A stretch of DNA of 64,000 bases from Burkholderiales bacterium (GTDB lineage Bacteria > Pseudomonadota > Gammaproteobacteria > Burkholderiales > UBA6910). The notes under the pieces were generated by a model. That model worked only from the letters and a program-made list of their open reading frames with translations. It searched no databases and was not told where the DNA came from. Positions 1 to 11,973 of the stretch are shown here, in pieces. The position numbers and the translations under genes were made by a program. The stretch covers positions 687,501 to 751,500 of the forward strand of contig BPKG01000001.1 of NCBI GenBank assembly GCA_026005015.1, read 5' to 3'. Position 1 is the first letter of the stretch. Each line of letters starts with the position of its first letter.

Positions 1-2542
<2,542 letters not shown>

Positions 2543-2564
2543 ATCCTTTCGAGATCCTCGATCC

Positions 2565-4013
<1,449 letters not shown>

Positions 4014-4038
4014 GGAAGAGTCTCCTCTGGCAATCCGT

Positions 4039-4500
4039 TCAAGCGTTGACCCGGACCCGGCGGTGGGCGAGCAACTGGTCGGCGTTGATCACCGCCAGGG
4101 TGGGCTGGGCCATGTCCGCCAGGGTTACCCCCGTGAGCGCCTGACGCACCGCGGCGTTGATTTTCATCCAGTTCACCCGCACCGAGCAGGAGGTCTCCTG
4201 CTCGCACGACCCCGGGGCGCTCGAGCACTCCGTGAGTCCGATGGGCCCCTCGATGGCGTCGATGATCTCCATGAGGGTAATGGCCTCCGGCGCCCGGGCC
4301 AGGCTGTAGCCTCCCCGCATGCCCCGGTGGGATACCAGGATGGCCTCCCGGGCCAGGATCTTCAGGATCTTGCTCACCGTGGGGAGCGAGATCTGGGTGG
4401 CAGCGGCGATTTCGGCGGCGTTGTGCACGCCCGCCGGGTGGCGCGCCAGGTAGGTCATCACCAACGTGCCGTAATCGGCCAGTTTGCTCATGCGGATCAT
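4039..4500 (-). CDS. Rrf2-family regulator of the SUF operon
   Basis: Winged-helix Rrf2 transcription factor, similar to the SUF-associated Fe-S assembly regulators and to IscR. The 153-residue product has an N-terminal winged helix ([15 protein letters not shown]; recognition helix [13 protein letters not shown]) and three cysteines, C92, C99 and C105, spaced close to the cluster-binding cysteines of IscR. It probably binds a 2Fe-2S cluster and reports cluster status. It heads the operon, 25 nt before sufB, and a palindromic operator lies directly upstream (4526-4542), implying autoregulation. The start could be the ATG at 4500 or the in-frame ATG three codons later (MSKLADYG). The sensing role is inferred from family and context. 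Confidence 0.93.
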   Translation of the reverse strand: MIRMSKLADYGTLVMTYLARHPAGVHNAAEIAAATQISLPTVSKILKILAREAILVSHRGMRGGYSLARAPEAITLMEIIDAIEGPIGLTECSSAPGSCEQETSCSVRVNWMKINAAVRQALTGVTLADMAQPTLAVINADQLLAHRRVRVNA

Positions 4501-4525
4501 GGAGATTCCCGCTCCCCTGGGATTT

Positions 4526-4561
4526 AGGACTATTTTAGTCCTGTATCGTTTCCCGGTTCAA
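4526..4561 (-). promoter_or_regulatory. suf operon promoter with Rrf2 palindrome over the -10 box
   Basis: A perfect palindrome AGGACTA-TTT-TAGTCCT occupies 4526-4542. Read on the minus strand, its centre contains TAAAAT (4537 to 4532), a good -10 box, and TTGAAC at 4561 to 4556 can serve as -35 with an 18-nt spacer. A regulator bound to the palindrome would cover the -10 box and block suf transcription. The motif resembles Rrf2/IscR-type operators. Position and symmetry are seen directly; the bound factor is inferred. Confidence 0.75.
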
Positions 4562-4662
4562 CAAAAATTTCTCATATTGCTTCGCAGCAAGCTTATAATC
4601 CCTTTAGAAATCATGGATATAACCAACGGCCGGCGAAACCGTCCGAGAGCGATTCTAACGCC

Positions 4663-5571
4663 GTGAAACAAAGAAGCTTTCTGGCCCTGGGGCCCCAGGG
4701 CTTCCACCGTCTCGCCTACACGGAATGGGGCGATCCCCGCAACCTCCACGTGGTGATCTGCACCCATGGTCTCACCCGCAACAGCCGGGACTTCGATACC
4801 CTGGCCCGGGCCTTGGCCGGGGACTACCGGGTGATCTGCCTGGACGTGGCCGGCCGAGGCAAGAGCGAGTGGCTGGCCGAGCCGGCCCATTACGGCTACC
4901 CCCTTTATGTCTCGGACGCGGCGGCGCTGGTGGCCCGGGTGACCGGCCCCCGTCCCTCCCTCTGGTGGCGCTTTTTCGCCTTCCTGACCGGGCGGGACCC
5001 CCAACCCAAGGTGGACTGGGTGGGCACCTCCATGGGCGGTCTCATCGGCATGATGCTGGCCGCTCGGAAAAATTCCCCCATTCGCCGGCTGGTGTTGAAC
5101 GACGTGGGGCCGGTCATTCCCCGGGAGGCCCTGAACCGGATCGGCCGCTATGTGGGCAAGGACCCCCGGTTCGATAGCCTGGAGGCCTTCGAGGCCTATT
5201 TGCGGGAAATCCACGCCCCCTTCGGGCCCCTTTCGGACGCCCAGTGGCGCCATCTCGCCCTTCACAGCCACCGGCGTACGGAAGACGGGCGCTACGCGCC
5301 CAACTACGACCCGGCCATCGGCGAGGCTTTCCGCCGGCCCTTTCTCCAGGACCTGGAGTTCTGGGACGTGTGGGACGCGGTCCGCTGCCCCGTGCTGGTC
5401 TTGCGGGGCGCGGATTCGGATCTCCTGACCCTGGATACGGTGCGGCGGATGCAGGAGCGGGGCCCCGGCGCCCGTTACGTGGAATTTCCGGGGGTCGGCC
5501 ATGCCCCGGCCCTCATGAGCGAAGACCAGATCCGGCCCATCCGGGACTTCTTGCGGGCAAAAGCGCCTTGA
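4663..5571 (+). CDS. Alpha/beta hydrolase
   Basis: Predicted serine hydrolase of the alpha/beta fold, 302 residues, cytoplasmic with no signal peptide. The nucleophile elbow is GTSMGG with Ser123; the acid is Asp251 or Asp253 (LRGADSD) and the base is His280 (GVGHAPAL), so the triad is complete. The N-terminal CTHGLTRNSRDFD provides the oxyanion loop. The substrate cannot be read from sequence. The start is GTG at 4663; a TATAAT box at 4594-4599 could drive it, but no convincing -35 is seen. It diverges from the suf operon across about 160 nt, and no link to Fe-S metabolism is shown. Confidence 0.85.
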   Translation: MKQRSFLALGPQGFHRLAYTEWGDPRNLHVVICTHGLTRNSRDFDTLARALAGDYRVICLDVAGRGKSEWLAEPAHYGYPLYVSDAAALVARVTGPRPSLWWRFFAFLTGRDPQPKVDWVGTSMGGLIGMMLAARKNSPIRRLVLNDVGPVIPREALNRIGRYVGKDPRFDSLEAFEAYLREIHAPFGPLSDAQWRHLALHSHRRTEDGRYAPNYDPAIGEAFRRPFLQDLEFWDVWDAVRCPVLVLRGADSDLLTLDTVRRMQERGPGARYVEFPGVGHAPALMSEDQIRPIRDFLRAKAP

Positions 5572-5800
5572 GGCGCCGTATCGACGATCCGGGTCTACGA
5601 CACTTTCTGTGGGAAATTCGACTCCGGGACGTCATCGCGGCCTGGTTCTGGCACTCCCGACTTGCCGCCAATCGTTTGTTCAGTAAGCGCTTTTATCGCG
5701 ATGCCGCGACGCGCAACACCGTGGCACAGTGTTTGCAGCGCTCCGAGCGCGGGGGCCGTTCGCGACGGCTCTGGGCACGACACCGAGAACGGGACGACCA

Positions 5801-7252
5801 ATGTTGAAGCTCATCCACACCGCCGAGCGGTCCGCCGGACCTTCAGGGGAAGGCCCGGCAGCGGGCATGGACCTCCAGGGCTTGCTGGATCGCCTGGACC
5901 AGATGGTGTACCGCTACCGCACCGATGGGGAAGGGGCCATGGAGTTCGTGGGCGGCGGCTGCCTCGTGGTCACGGGATTCCCCGCCGACGACCCGGTGTT
6001 TCGCTCCCGCGCGGCCTTCGAGGAATTGATCCTGCCCCAGCACCGGCGGCGCGTGCGCCGGGCGATCGAGGAGGCCCTGGCGGCCTGCCAGCGCTTCGAA
6101 GTGGAATACCGCCTGATCGACGCCTTCGGCCAGGCGCGCTGGGTGCTGGAGCGGGGCATCGGCATCATCGATGCCAACGAGCGCTGCGTCGCCGTCGAGG
6201 GCACGGTGACCGACATCACCGCCCGCAAGCATTGGGAGCGCTCCCTCAGGAAGTCCGAAGAGCGCTTCCGCGGCACGGTGGAGCACGCGGCCGAAGGGAT
6301 TTTTCAATGCACGCCCGAGGGCGCCTGGCTCTACGCCAATCCTGCCGCGGCCTCCCTCTTCGGCTACGGATCCCCCCGGGAGCTCATGGCCTCCGTCTCC
6401 AACATCGCGCTGCAACTGTACGCAGAGCCCGCCCGCTTCGCCGAGTTCCAGCGGCGGCTGCGGGAGGAAGGAACGGTCATCGACTTCGAGGTGGAGATCA
6501 ACCGCAGCGACGGGGAAAGCCTGTGGGTGCTCCAGAGCGGGCGCGCGGTGTACGGAAAACGGGGCGAAATCGCCTATTTCGACGTCTTCGTTCGGGACGT
6601 AACCGAGCGCAAGCAGCACCTGGAAGCGATCCAGCACCAGGCCACCCACGATCCCCTCACCGGGCTACCGAACCGCAACGATCTCTACCGGCGCCTGCAG
6701 CAGGCCATGTCGGAAGGCGCCCGCAGCGGCTCGCCCCTGGGGCTCGCCCTGCTGCATCTGGACGGGTTCCAGGAGATCAACCGGCGCCTCGGCTACTTGA
6801 TGGGGGATCAGGTGCTGCGGGCCGTGGCTCAGCGCCTGGGCGTCTCGGTGCGGGAAAAGGACGCCGTGGTACGCATCGGCGGCGGACAGTTCGCCTTGCT
6901 CCTGCCCGGCGAGCCCGACGGGGGCGCCATCATCGATCAGGTGAACCGAGTGGTGCAAGTGATCTCCCAGCCCCTCCTCCTCGGGGGCGAGGAGCTGTGC
7001 CTCACCTTGAGCGTGGGCTTGAGCCTGTTCCCCGAGCACGGGGGCAGCCCCGAGAAGCTCTTCATCCGGGCCGAGGAAGCCATGAACGCCGCCCGGGACG
7101 CGGGCGGCAATACCCTGCGCCTGTATCGTCCCACCGAGTCCACGGTGAGCGACACAGCAAGCGGCACCTGGTCCAAGGCTCCCAGTGCGGCGGGGCCCCT
7201 GGACCCCCTCAAGCGCCTGTACGCCCGCCTGCGCCCCCAGTCCCGGCCTTGA
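5801..7252 (+). CDS. PAS-PAS-GGDEF protein with degenerate GGDEF motif
   Basis: Signalling protein of 483 residues with two PAS domains (about 25-145 and 150-270) and a C-terminal GGDEF domain (about 280-445); no transmembrane segment or EAL domain. The catalytic signature reads GGGQF at 360-364 instead of GGDEF, so cyclase activity is unlikely. The RxxD inhibitory-site motif (REKD, 351-354) sits exactly five residues before it and is intact, suggesting c-di-GMP binding rather than synthesis. The ATG at 5801 was preferred over an in-frame GTG at 5729 because the extra 24 residues look unlike any domain. The ligands of the PAS domains are unknown. Confidence 0.87.
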   Translation: MLKLIHTAERSAGPSGEGPAAGMDLQGLLDRLDQMVYRYRTDGEGAMEFVGGGCLVVTGFPADDPVFRSRAAFEELILPQHRRRVRRAIEEALAACQRFEVEYRLIDAFGQARWVLERGIGIIDANERCVAVEGTVTDITARKHWERSLRKSEERFRGTVEHAAEGIFQCTPEGAWLYANPAAASLFGYGSPRELMASVSNIALQLYAEPARFAEFQRRLREEGTVIDFEVEINRSDGESLWVLQSGRAVYGKRGEIAYFDVFVRDVTERKQHLEAIQHQATHDPLTGLPNRNDLYRRLQQAMSEGARSGSPLGLALLHLDGFQEINRRLGYLMGDQVLRAVAQRLGVSVREKDAVVRIGGGQFALLLPGEPDGGAIIDQVNRVVQVISQPLLLGGEELCLTLSVGLSLFPEHGGSPEKLFIRAEEAMNAARDAGGNTLRLYRPTESTVSDTASGTWSKAPSAAGPLDPLKRLYARLRPQSRP

Positions 7253-7323
7253 CGCGACCCCGGGCCGGGCGGAAGATGGTATGAATTGCGCCGCCCTTTC
7301 ACCGCTTTCTTTCCTCTCATCCC

Positions 7324-7704
7324 ATGCTCATCTTCGAGCTAATCGCCGAGCAGCGCATCCAGGAAGCGATCGAGGCCGGAGAATTCGACAACCTGCCGGG
7401 GGCCGGCAAGCCCCTCGCCCTGGACGACGACTGCATGGTGCCCGAGGCCCTGCGCGTCGCGTTGCGGGTGCTCAAGAACGCGGGCTACGTGCCGCCGGAA
7501 GTGGAGCAGCTCAAGGAGCTGCGGGAGCTCACGCGCTACATCGAAGCCGCGCCGGAGGAAGAGGAGCGGCGCCGGGCGATCGCCAAGCTCAACCTGCTGT
7601 CCCTTCGCCTCTCCCTGTCCCGGGGCCTGGGGGGAAGCTTGCGCATCGACTCCCAATACTACGAGAAGGTCATCCATCGCCTGGCGGGCCATCACGGGAA
7701 GTGA
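7324..7704 (+). CDS. DUF1992 (DnaJ-homologue subfamily C28-type) protein
   Basis: Small cytoplasmic protein of 126 residues matching the DUF1992 family, defined by the N-terminal block LIAEQRIQEAIEAGEFDNL followed by PGAGKPL. That domain is also found in the eukaryotic DNAJC28 proteins. Its biochemical role is not established. The C-terminal half is charged and helical (PEEEERRRAIAKLN). It follows the GGDEF-type gene by 71 nt on the same strand; whether they share a transcript is unclear. The ATG at 7324 fits the conserved N-terminus. Confidence 0.85.
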   Translation: MLIFELIAEQRIQEAIEAGEFDNLPGAGKPLALDDDCMVPEALRVALRVLKNAGYVPPEVEQLKELRELTRYIEAAPEEEERRRAIAKLNLLSLRLSLSRGLGGSLRIDSQYYEKVIHRLAGHHGK

Positions 7705-7797
7705 TGGGGCGTCGCGGTCCGCGAGGTGTCGGCGCGGTAAAAGCGTCAGAGCATCTCGATATAATAAAATTTCATCGCATCGCACCCTTTTCCGAGC

Positions 7798-8835
7798 ATG
7801 CTGTTTCTCGAGCTCAATCACGGCAAGTGCAAGACCTATCTGTTAGGCTGCGACGAGACCCGCCGGGCCGCCCTTATCGATCCGTTGCGCGAGCGGATCG
7901 AGCGCTACCTGGGGGTGCTGGCCTATCACGGCTACCGGCTCGAGTACGTAATCGACACCCACACCCACGCCGACCACCGCACCGGCCTCTTCGAGCTGGG
8001 GGAGCTCACCGGCGCGAAGCGGGTGATGCACCGCCAAGCCCCCGCCCCCCACGTGGACCTGCACGTGGACGAGGGCGACGCGCTGCGAGTGGGAAATCTG
8101 ACGCTCAAGGTGTTGCACACTCCGGGCCATACCCCCGACAGCATGAGCCTGTACGCGGAAGACCGGGTGTTCACGGGGGACACCCTCCTCATCCGCGGCA
8201 CCGGCCGAGCGGACTTCGCCGGCGGCGACCCGGGCCTGCAGTATGACAGCATCGTGGGCAAGCTCTGCTCCCTTCCCGACGAGACCCTGGTCTACCCGGC
8301 CCACGACTACCGCGGCAACACCCGCTCCACCGTCGGCGAGGAGAAGCGCCTGAATCCGCGGCTCGCCGGCCGCACCCGAGAGCAGTACGTGGAGCTCATG
8401 AACAACCTGGGGCTGCCCCTGCCGGAGAAGATCCAGGAGGTGCTCCAACCCAACCAGACCGCCCTGGACGACGACGTGGTCCACTTCCCCACCATGGCCC
8501 AGCTTTCCCAGGTGCGCCAGCTTTCGCCCGAAGAGGTTTACCAGCTCGTTCAAGGCGGCCAGGACGTCCTGCTGCTGGACGTGCGCGAGCCCGAGGAGTA
8601 CCGGGGCGAGCTGGGCCACGTGTCCGGCAGCCGGTCGATCCCCCTCAAGGAGCTGGCCAACCGCGCCGGGGAGCTGGAGGCTCTCAAGAGCCGACCCGTG
8701 GTGGCCATCTGCCGCGCCGGCGTGCGCAGCACCACGGCGGCGGCGATCCTCACGAGCCTGGGGTTCGAGCAGGTATACAACCTCAAGGGCGGCATGCTGG
8801 CCTGGAACGACCGCGGGCTGCCGGTGGAGCGTTGA
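7798..8835 (+). CDS. Metallo-beta-lactamase-rhodanese fusion (persulfide dioxygenase-like)
   Basis: Two-domain sulfur enzyme of 345 residues. Residues 1-230 form an ETHE1-like metallo-beta-lactamase domain with THTHADH at 54-60, a metal His111 (HTPGHTPDS), Asp128 (FTGDTL) and His169 (PAHDY). Residues 245-343 are a rhodanese domain with the active-site cysteine C305 in CRAGVRS. Related fusions oxidise glutathione persulfide to sulfite and exchange sulfane sulfur through the rhodanese cysteine; this activity is inferred from the family. It faces the ArsR-rhodanese gene tail to tail and opens the sulfur cluster running to 11.9 kb. Confidence 0.9.
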   Translation: MLFLELNHGKCKTYLLGCDETRRAALIDPLRERIERYLGVLAYHGYRLEYVIDTHTHADHRTGLFELGELTGAKRVMHRQAPAPHVDLHVDEGDALRVGNLTLKVLHTPGHTPDSMSLYAEDRVFTGDTLLIRGTGRADFAGGDPGLQYDSIVGKLCSLPDETLVYPAHDYRGNTRSTVGEEKRLNPRLAGRTREQYVELMNNLGLPLPEKIQEVLQPNQTALDDDVVHFPTMAQLSQVRQLSPEEVYQLVQGGQDVLLLDVREPEEYRGELGHVSGSRSIPLKELANRAGELEALKSRPVVAICRAGVRSTTAAAILTSLGFEQVYNLKGGMLAWNDRGLPVER

Positions 8836-8964
8836 GCTCCCAGCCGCCTCCTGGGGTCGGGACGCGCTCTCAAATCTCGGCGATCAGGCCACGGCGGGAT
8901 CCTTTTCCGAAACGGGCGAGCCCTTTCGAGTCGCCGTGTTCCATGCCCCGCTCCAGCCCATCCC

Positions 8965-9621
8965 CTATTCGACCGGGAAGCCGGCCGCCTTCCACTCCGG
9001 GAAGCCATCCTGAAGGCGCCGGGCCTTCAAGCCTTTCTGGCGCAGCCGCGCCACCGCCTCGAAAGCCAGCACGCAATAGGGCCCCCGGCAGTAGGCCACG
9101 ATCTCCCGGTCCCGGGGGAGCTTGGACAGCCGGCCCTCCAGCTCGGCCAGCGGAATGTTGATGGCTCCCGGCAGGTGGCCGGCGGCGTACTCCTCGGGCG
9201 GGCGCACGTCCAGCACCGTGACCAGGCCCTTGCGCGCCCGCTCCAGCAGCTCCCGGGCCGGAATGGGCTCCAGGTCGTCCCGGCTGGTGAGGTAGCTGCC
9301 CACCAGTTTCTCCACCTCGGCGATACGCCGCTCCGCCACCTGGCGAAGGGTGTGCAGGAGTCCCACCACGTCGTCCCCGGCGATCTCGTAGTAGACGCGT
9401 AAGCCCTCCTTGCGCGCCACCACCAGCCCGACCTGCCGCAAAGCCTGCAGGTGCTGGGACGTGTTGGCCACCGACAGGCCGGAGACCTTGGCCAGCTCCT
9501 CCACGCTGCGGGGCCCCTGGGCGAGAAACTCCAAGAGCTCCAGCCGGTTGGCACTAGCCAGGGCCCGAGCCACCCGGGCGAATTGGGCGAACAGCTCGTG
9601 CTTGGCACCTGGTCTTGACAT
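8965..9621 (-). CDS. ArsR-family regulator fused to a rhodanese domain
   Basis: Predicted transcriptional repressor that could sense sulfane sulfur directly. In the 218-residue form, residues 1-95 are an ArsR winged helix (recognition helix SVANTSQHLQALRQVG) and residues 118-215 a rhodanese domain. The only cysteines are C178 and C183, in CRGPYC at the rhodanese active site; none is in the ArsR part, so any thiol switch must sit in the rhodanese domain. The ATG at 9621 was chosen because the longer TTG start at 9648 lies inside the operator palindrome; the ribosome site is weak in either case. It diverges from the hydroxylase-VTT-DsrE run and probably controls it and itself. Confidence 0.9.
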   Translation of the reverse strand: MSRPGAKHELFAQFARVARALASANRLELLEFLAQGPRSVEELAKVSGLSVANTSQHLQALRQVGLVVARKEGLRVYYEIAGDDVVGLLHTLRQVAERRIAEVEKLVGSYLTSRDDLEPIPARELLERARKGLVTVLDVRPPEEYAAGHLPGAINIPLAELEGRLSKLPRDREIVAYCRGPYCVLAFEAVARLRQKGLKARRLQDGFPEWKAAGFPVE

Positions 9622-9641
9622 GACCGGAGAGTCGTCTCTAC

Positions 9642-9663
9642 TATTCAATTGAATACTTGAATA
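9642..9663. promoter_or_regulatory. Putative ArsR-type operator
   Basis: The sequence reads TATTCAA-TTGAATA-C-TTGAATA: a 14-bp perfect palindrome (9642-9655) followed one base later by a repeat of its right half (9657-9663). It lies in the intergenic strip between the divergent ArsR-rhodanese and fatty acid hydroxylase genes, the normal place for an ArsR repressor site. The AT-rich element stands out from GC-rich surroundings. Binding by the neighbouring regulator is inferred. Confidence 0.65.
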
Positions 9664-9719
9664 CTAACCCATTTTCCCCACGCTCCGAAAGAGAAGCGCC
9701 GGGAGCAGGAGGAAGGCTT

Positions 9720-10574
9720 TTGAACGGTAACGAGTTTTTCGCCGCATGGGAAGTGCCCTTGCGCCTTGCCGCATTCTTCGGCGTGCTGGGCGCCATGGCC
9801 TTCTGGGAGCTCAAGGCGCCGCGCCGGGTTCTGGCTCTGCCCCGATGGCAGCGCTGGCCCGGTAACCTGGGGATCGTGGCCCTCGACGCCCTCCTTGTCC
9901 GGCTTCTGGTTCCCGTGGCGGGCGCGGGAATGGCGATGCTCGCCGCCGCCCAGGGTTGGGGGCTGTTCAACCAGGTGCCGGTTCCGTTCTGGCTCGCCGC
10001 CTTCCTCTCGGTGGTTCTCCTCGACCTGGCCATCTACGTGCAGCACGTGGTCTTCCACGCGGTACCCGCGTTGTGGCGCGTGCACCGCATGCACCACGCG
10101 GACCTGGATTTCGACGTGACCACGGGCGCCCGCTTTCATCCCATCGAGATCGCGCTCTCCATGCTGATCAAGCTGGGCGTGATCGTCGCCCTGGGGGCAC
10201 CCGCTATGGCGGTGGTGTTGTTCGAGATCCTGCTCAACGCCACATCCATGTTCAACCACGGCAACGTGCGCCTTCCCGCGGCGGTGGACCGGGTGCTGCG
10301 ATTTTTGATCGTGACGCCGGACATGCACCGCGTCCATCATTCGATCAAGCGCCGCGAGACCGACAGCAACTTCGGCTTCAATCTATCCCTGTGGGACCGG
10401 CTGTTCGGCACCTACCGGGCCCAGCCGGAGGGCGGGCACGAGGGGATGACCCTCGGAATCCCCGATTTTCGCGACCCCCGCGACTGCGCGACGTTGCCGG
10501 GCATGCTGGCCATCCCCTTCCGCGGCCGCGCCGGGCGCGCGCCCCGTCTCGAGCGCGGCCATGAAGGCCGCTAG
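9720..10574 (+). CDS. Sterol desaturase/fatty acid hydroxylase superfamily membrane protein
   Basis: Integral membrane di-iron protein of the fatty acid hydroxylase superfamily, about 284 residues with four or so hydrophobic segments. The histidine clusters for the metal centre are present: HVVFH, HRMHH near the middle, HPIE, and HRVHHS toward the C-terminus. The substrate, probably a lipid, is not evident. TTG at 9720 was chosen because AGGAGG lies seven bases before it; the open frame extends further up but would start within the operator. The stop overlaps the VTT-rhodanese gene by 14 nt, so a lipid-modifying enzyme is being co-expressed with sulfur-transfer proteins, which is unexplained. 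Confidence 0.82.
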   Translation: MNGNEFFAAWEVPLRLAAFFGVLGAMAFWELKAPRRVLALPRWQRWPGNLGIVALDALLVRLLVPVAGAGMAMLAAAQGWGLFNQVPVPFWLAAFLSVVLLDLAIYVQHVVFHAVPALWRVHRMHHADLDFDVTTGARFHPIEIALSMLIKLGVIVALGAPAMAVVLFEILLNATSMFNHGNVRLPAAVDRVLRFLIVTPDMHRVHHSIKRRETDSNFGFNLSLWDRLFGTYRAQPEGGHEGMTLGIPDFRDPRDCATLPGMLAIPFRGRAGRAPRLERGHEGR

Positions 10575-11601
10575 CCTGCTGCGCGGCGCCCTTGCGCTCC
10601 TGCTCGCCGGCGGCATCGTGGCCGCCGCCGTTCACTCCGGTGGCGCGGATTCCCTCGAGCTGCAGGCGCTGCTCGACCGGGCGGGTGTGGCCGCCCCCCT
10701 TGTCTTCATTGCCATCTATGCGGCGGGGGCGGTGCTCTTTATGCCCGGCTCGGTCTTCACCTTCGCCGCAGGCGCCCTGTTCGGGCCGGTGGCGGGCGCG
10801 TTCTATAGTCTCACGGGCGCAACCCTCGGCGCGACGCTGGCCTTCCTCTGCGCCCGTTACGTGGCCGGCGAGTGGGTGCGGCGGCGGGCGGCCAGCCGCC
10901 TGCAGGCGTTGCTCCAGGGGGTCGAAGCGGAGGGCTGGCGGTTCGTCGCGTTCGTTCGGCTGGTGCCGCTCTTTCCGTTCAATGGACTGAACTACGCGCT
11001 GGGCCTCACCCGCATCCCGCTGGCGCAATACGTCGCGGCCTCCTATGTCGCCATGCTGCCGGGGGCGGCGGCATATGCTTATCTGGGTTATGCCGGTCGG
11101 GAGGCGTTGACGGGAAGCGAAACCTTGATTCAGAACGGGCTCATCGCCCTGGCGCTCCTGGCGGCGGTGACGTTGCTTCCGCGCCTGGTGCAGCGCTTGC
11201 GCCGTCGCGGGATGGATACCATGGCGGAGATCATCGACGCGCCGACGCTCAAGCGGCGGCTTGAAGGTGGCGAGCCGCAGGCGATCCTGGACGTGCGAAA
11301 TCCCGACGAGTATCACGGCGAGCTAGGCCACATTCGCGGCGCGCTCAATATTCCGGTGGCCGCCCTGCCGGACTCGCTGCCCCAGCTGGGGCCGTTCAAA
11401 GACAAGTCCCTCGTCGTCGTGTGCCGGACCGACAAGCGCTCGGCCAAGGCAGCGGAGCTGCTGCGGGGGAAAGGGTTCCGCCGCGTCCTGGTGCTCCGGG
11501 GCGGCATGGAGCAGTGGAACCGGGAAGGTTTTCCGGTCACCCGCTCGACTCCTTCCAACCCGAAAGGAAACCTTCATGGGCAGAACCCTCATCATCCTTA
11601 A
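10561..11601 (+). CDS. VTT (TVP38/TMEM64) membrane protein fused to rhodanese
   Basis: Fusion of 346 residues. The N-terminal part (about 1-215) is a DedA/VTT-type membrane domain with the family motifs FMPGSVFTFAAGALFG and RLVPLFPFNGLNYALG. Residues 224-330 form a cytoplasmic rhodanese domain with predicted active-site cysteine C288 in CRTDKRS. VTT proteins of this group are thought to move small molecules or lipids across membranes; the fused rhodanese suggests handling of a sulfur compound. The ATG lies inside the hydroxylase gene and the 3' end overlaps the dsrE-like gene by 26 nt, so the three are tightly coupled. The transported substrate is unknown. Confidence 0.86.
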   Translation: MKAASLLRGALALLLAGGIVAAAVHSGGADSLELQALLDRAGVAAPLVFIAIYAAGAVLFMPGSVFTFAAGALFGPVAGAFYSLTGATLGATLAFLCARYVAGEWVRRRAASRLQALLQGVEAEGWRFVAFVRLVPLFPFNGLNYALGLTRIPLAQYVAASYVAMLPGAAAYAYLGYAGREALTGSETLIQNGLIALALLAAVTLLPRLVQRLRRRGMDTMAEIIDAPTLKRRLEGGEPQAILDVRNPDEYHGELGHIRGALNIPVAALPDSLPQLGPFKDKSLVVVCRTDKRSAKAAELLRGKGFRRVLVLRGGMEQWNREGFPVTRSTPSNPKGNLHGQNPHHP

Positions 11602-11929
11602 CGATCCACCCTACGGCACGGAGCGCAGCTACAACGGCCTGCGCCTGGCCATTTCTCTCCTCAAGACCGAGGGCGAAGCGGTCCGCGTTTTCCTGATCGG
11701 CGACGGGGCCGCCTGCGCCAAGAACGGCCAGAAGGTGCCCCAGGGCTACTACAACATCGCCGACATGCTGGGCATGGTCGCCCGCCGCGGCGGGGAGATC
11801 GGCGTGTGCGGCACCTGCCTGGACGCCCGGGGCATCGCCGACGCCGAGCTGGTGGAGGGCGCCCGGCGCAGCACCATGGCCGAGCTGACCGCCTGGACCC
11901 GGTGGGCGGACAAGGTGGTCCCGTTCTGA
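11576..11929 (+). CDS. DsrE-like sulfurtransferase subunit
   Basis: Small DsrE/YchN-fold protein of 117 residues. The fold start (RTLIILNDPPYGTERSYNGL) and the cysteines C47, C78 and C81 (the last two in VCGTCLDARG) match DsrE-type proteins that carry persulfide sulfur between partners. No membrane segment or signal peptide. It begins inside the 3' end of the VTT-rhodanese gene and is the last gene of the plus-strand run. Most likely it accepts sulfane sulfur from the rhodanese domains nearby; that partner choice is inferred from context. Confidence 0.86.
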   Translation: MGRTLIILNDPPYGTERSYNGLRLAISLLKTEGEAVRVFLIGDGAACAKNGQKVPQGYYNIADMLGMVARRGGEIGVCGTCLDARGIADAELVEGARRSTMAELTAWTRWADKVVPF

Positions 11930-11973
11930 GGCCGACCCGAGCGGGCGGCCCGTAACGACCAACGTAAGGGCGC

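Noticed and set aside
5645-5670. TGGCAC...TTGCC near 5650 as a sigma-54 promoter
   Set aside because: The GG and GC are 12 nt apart, not 10, so the essential spacing is missing.
9619-9648. TTG at 9648 as start of the ArsR-rhodanese gene
   Set aside because: The codon lies inside the operator palindrome and adds no conserved residues. The ATG at 9621 is simpler.
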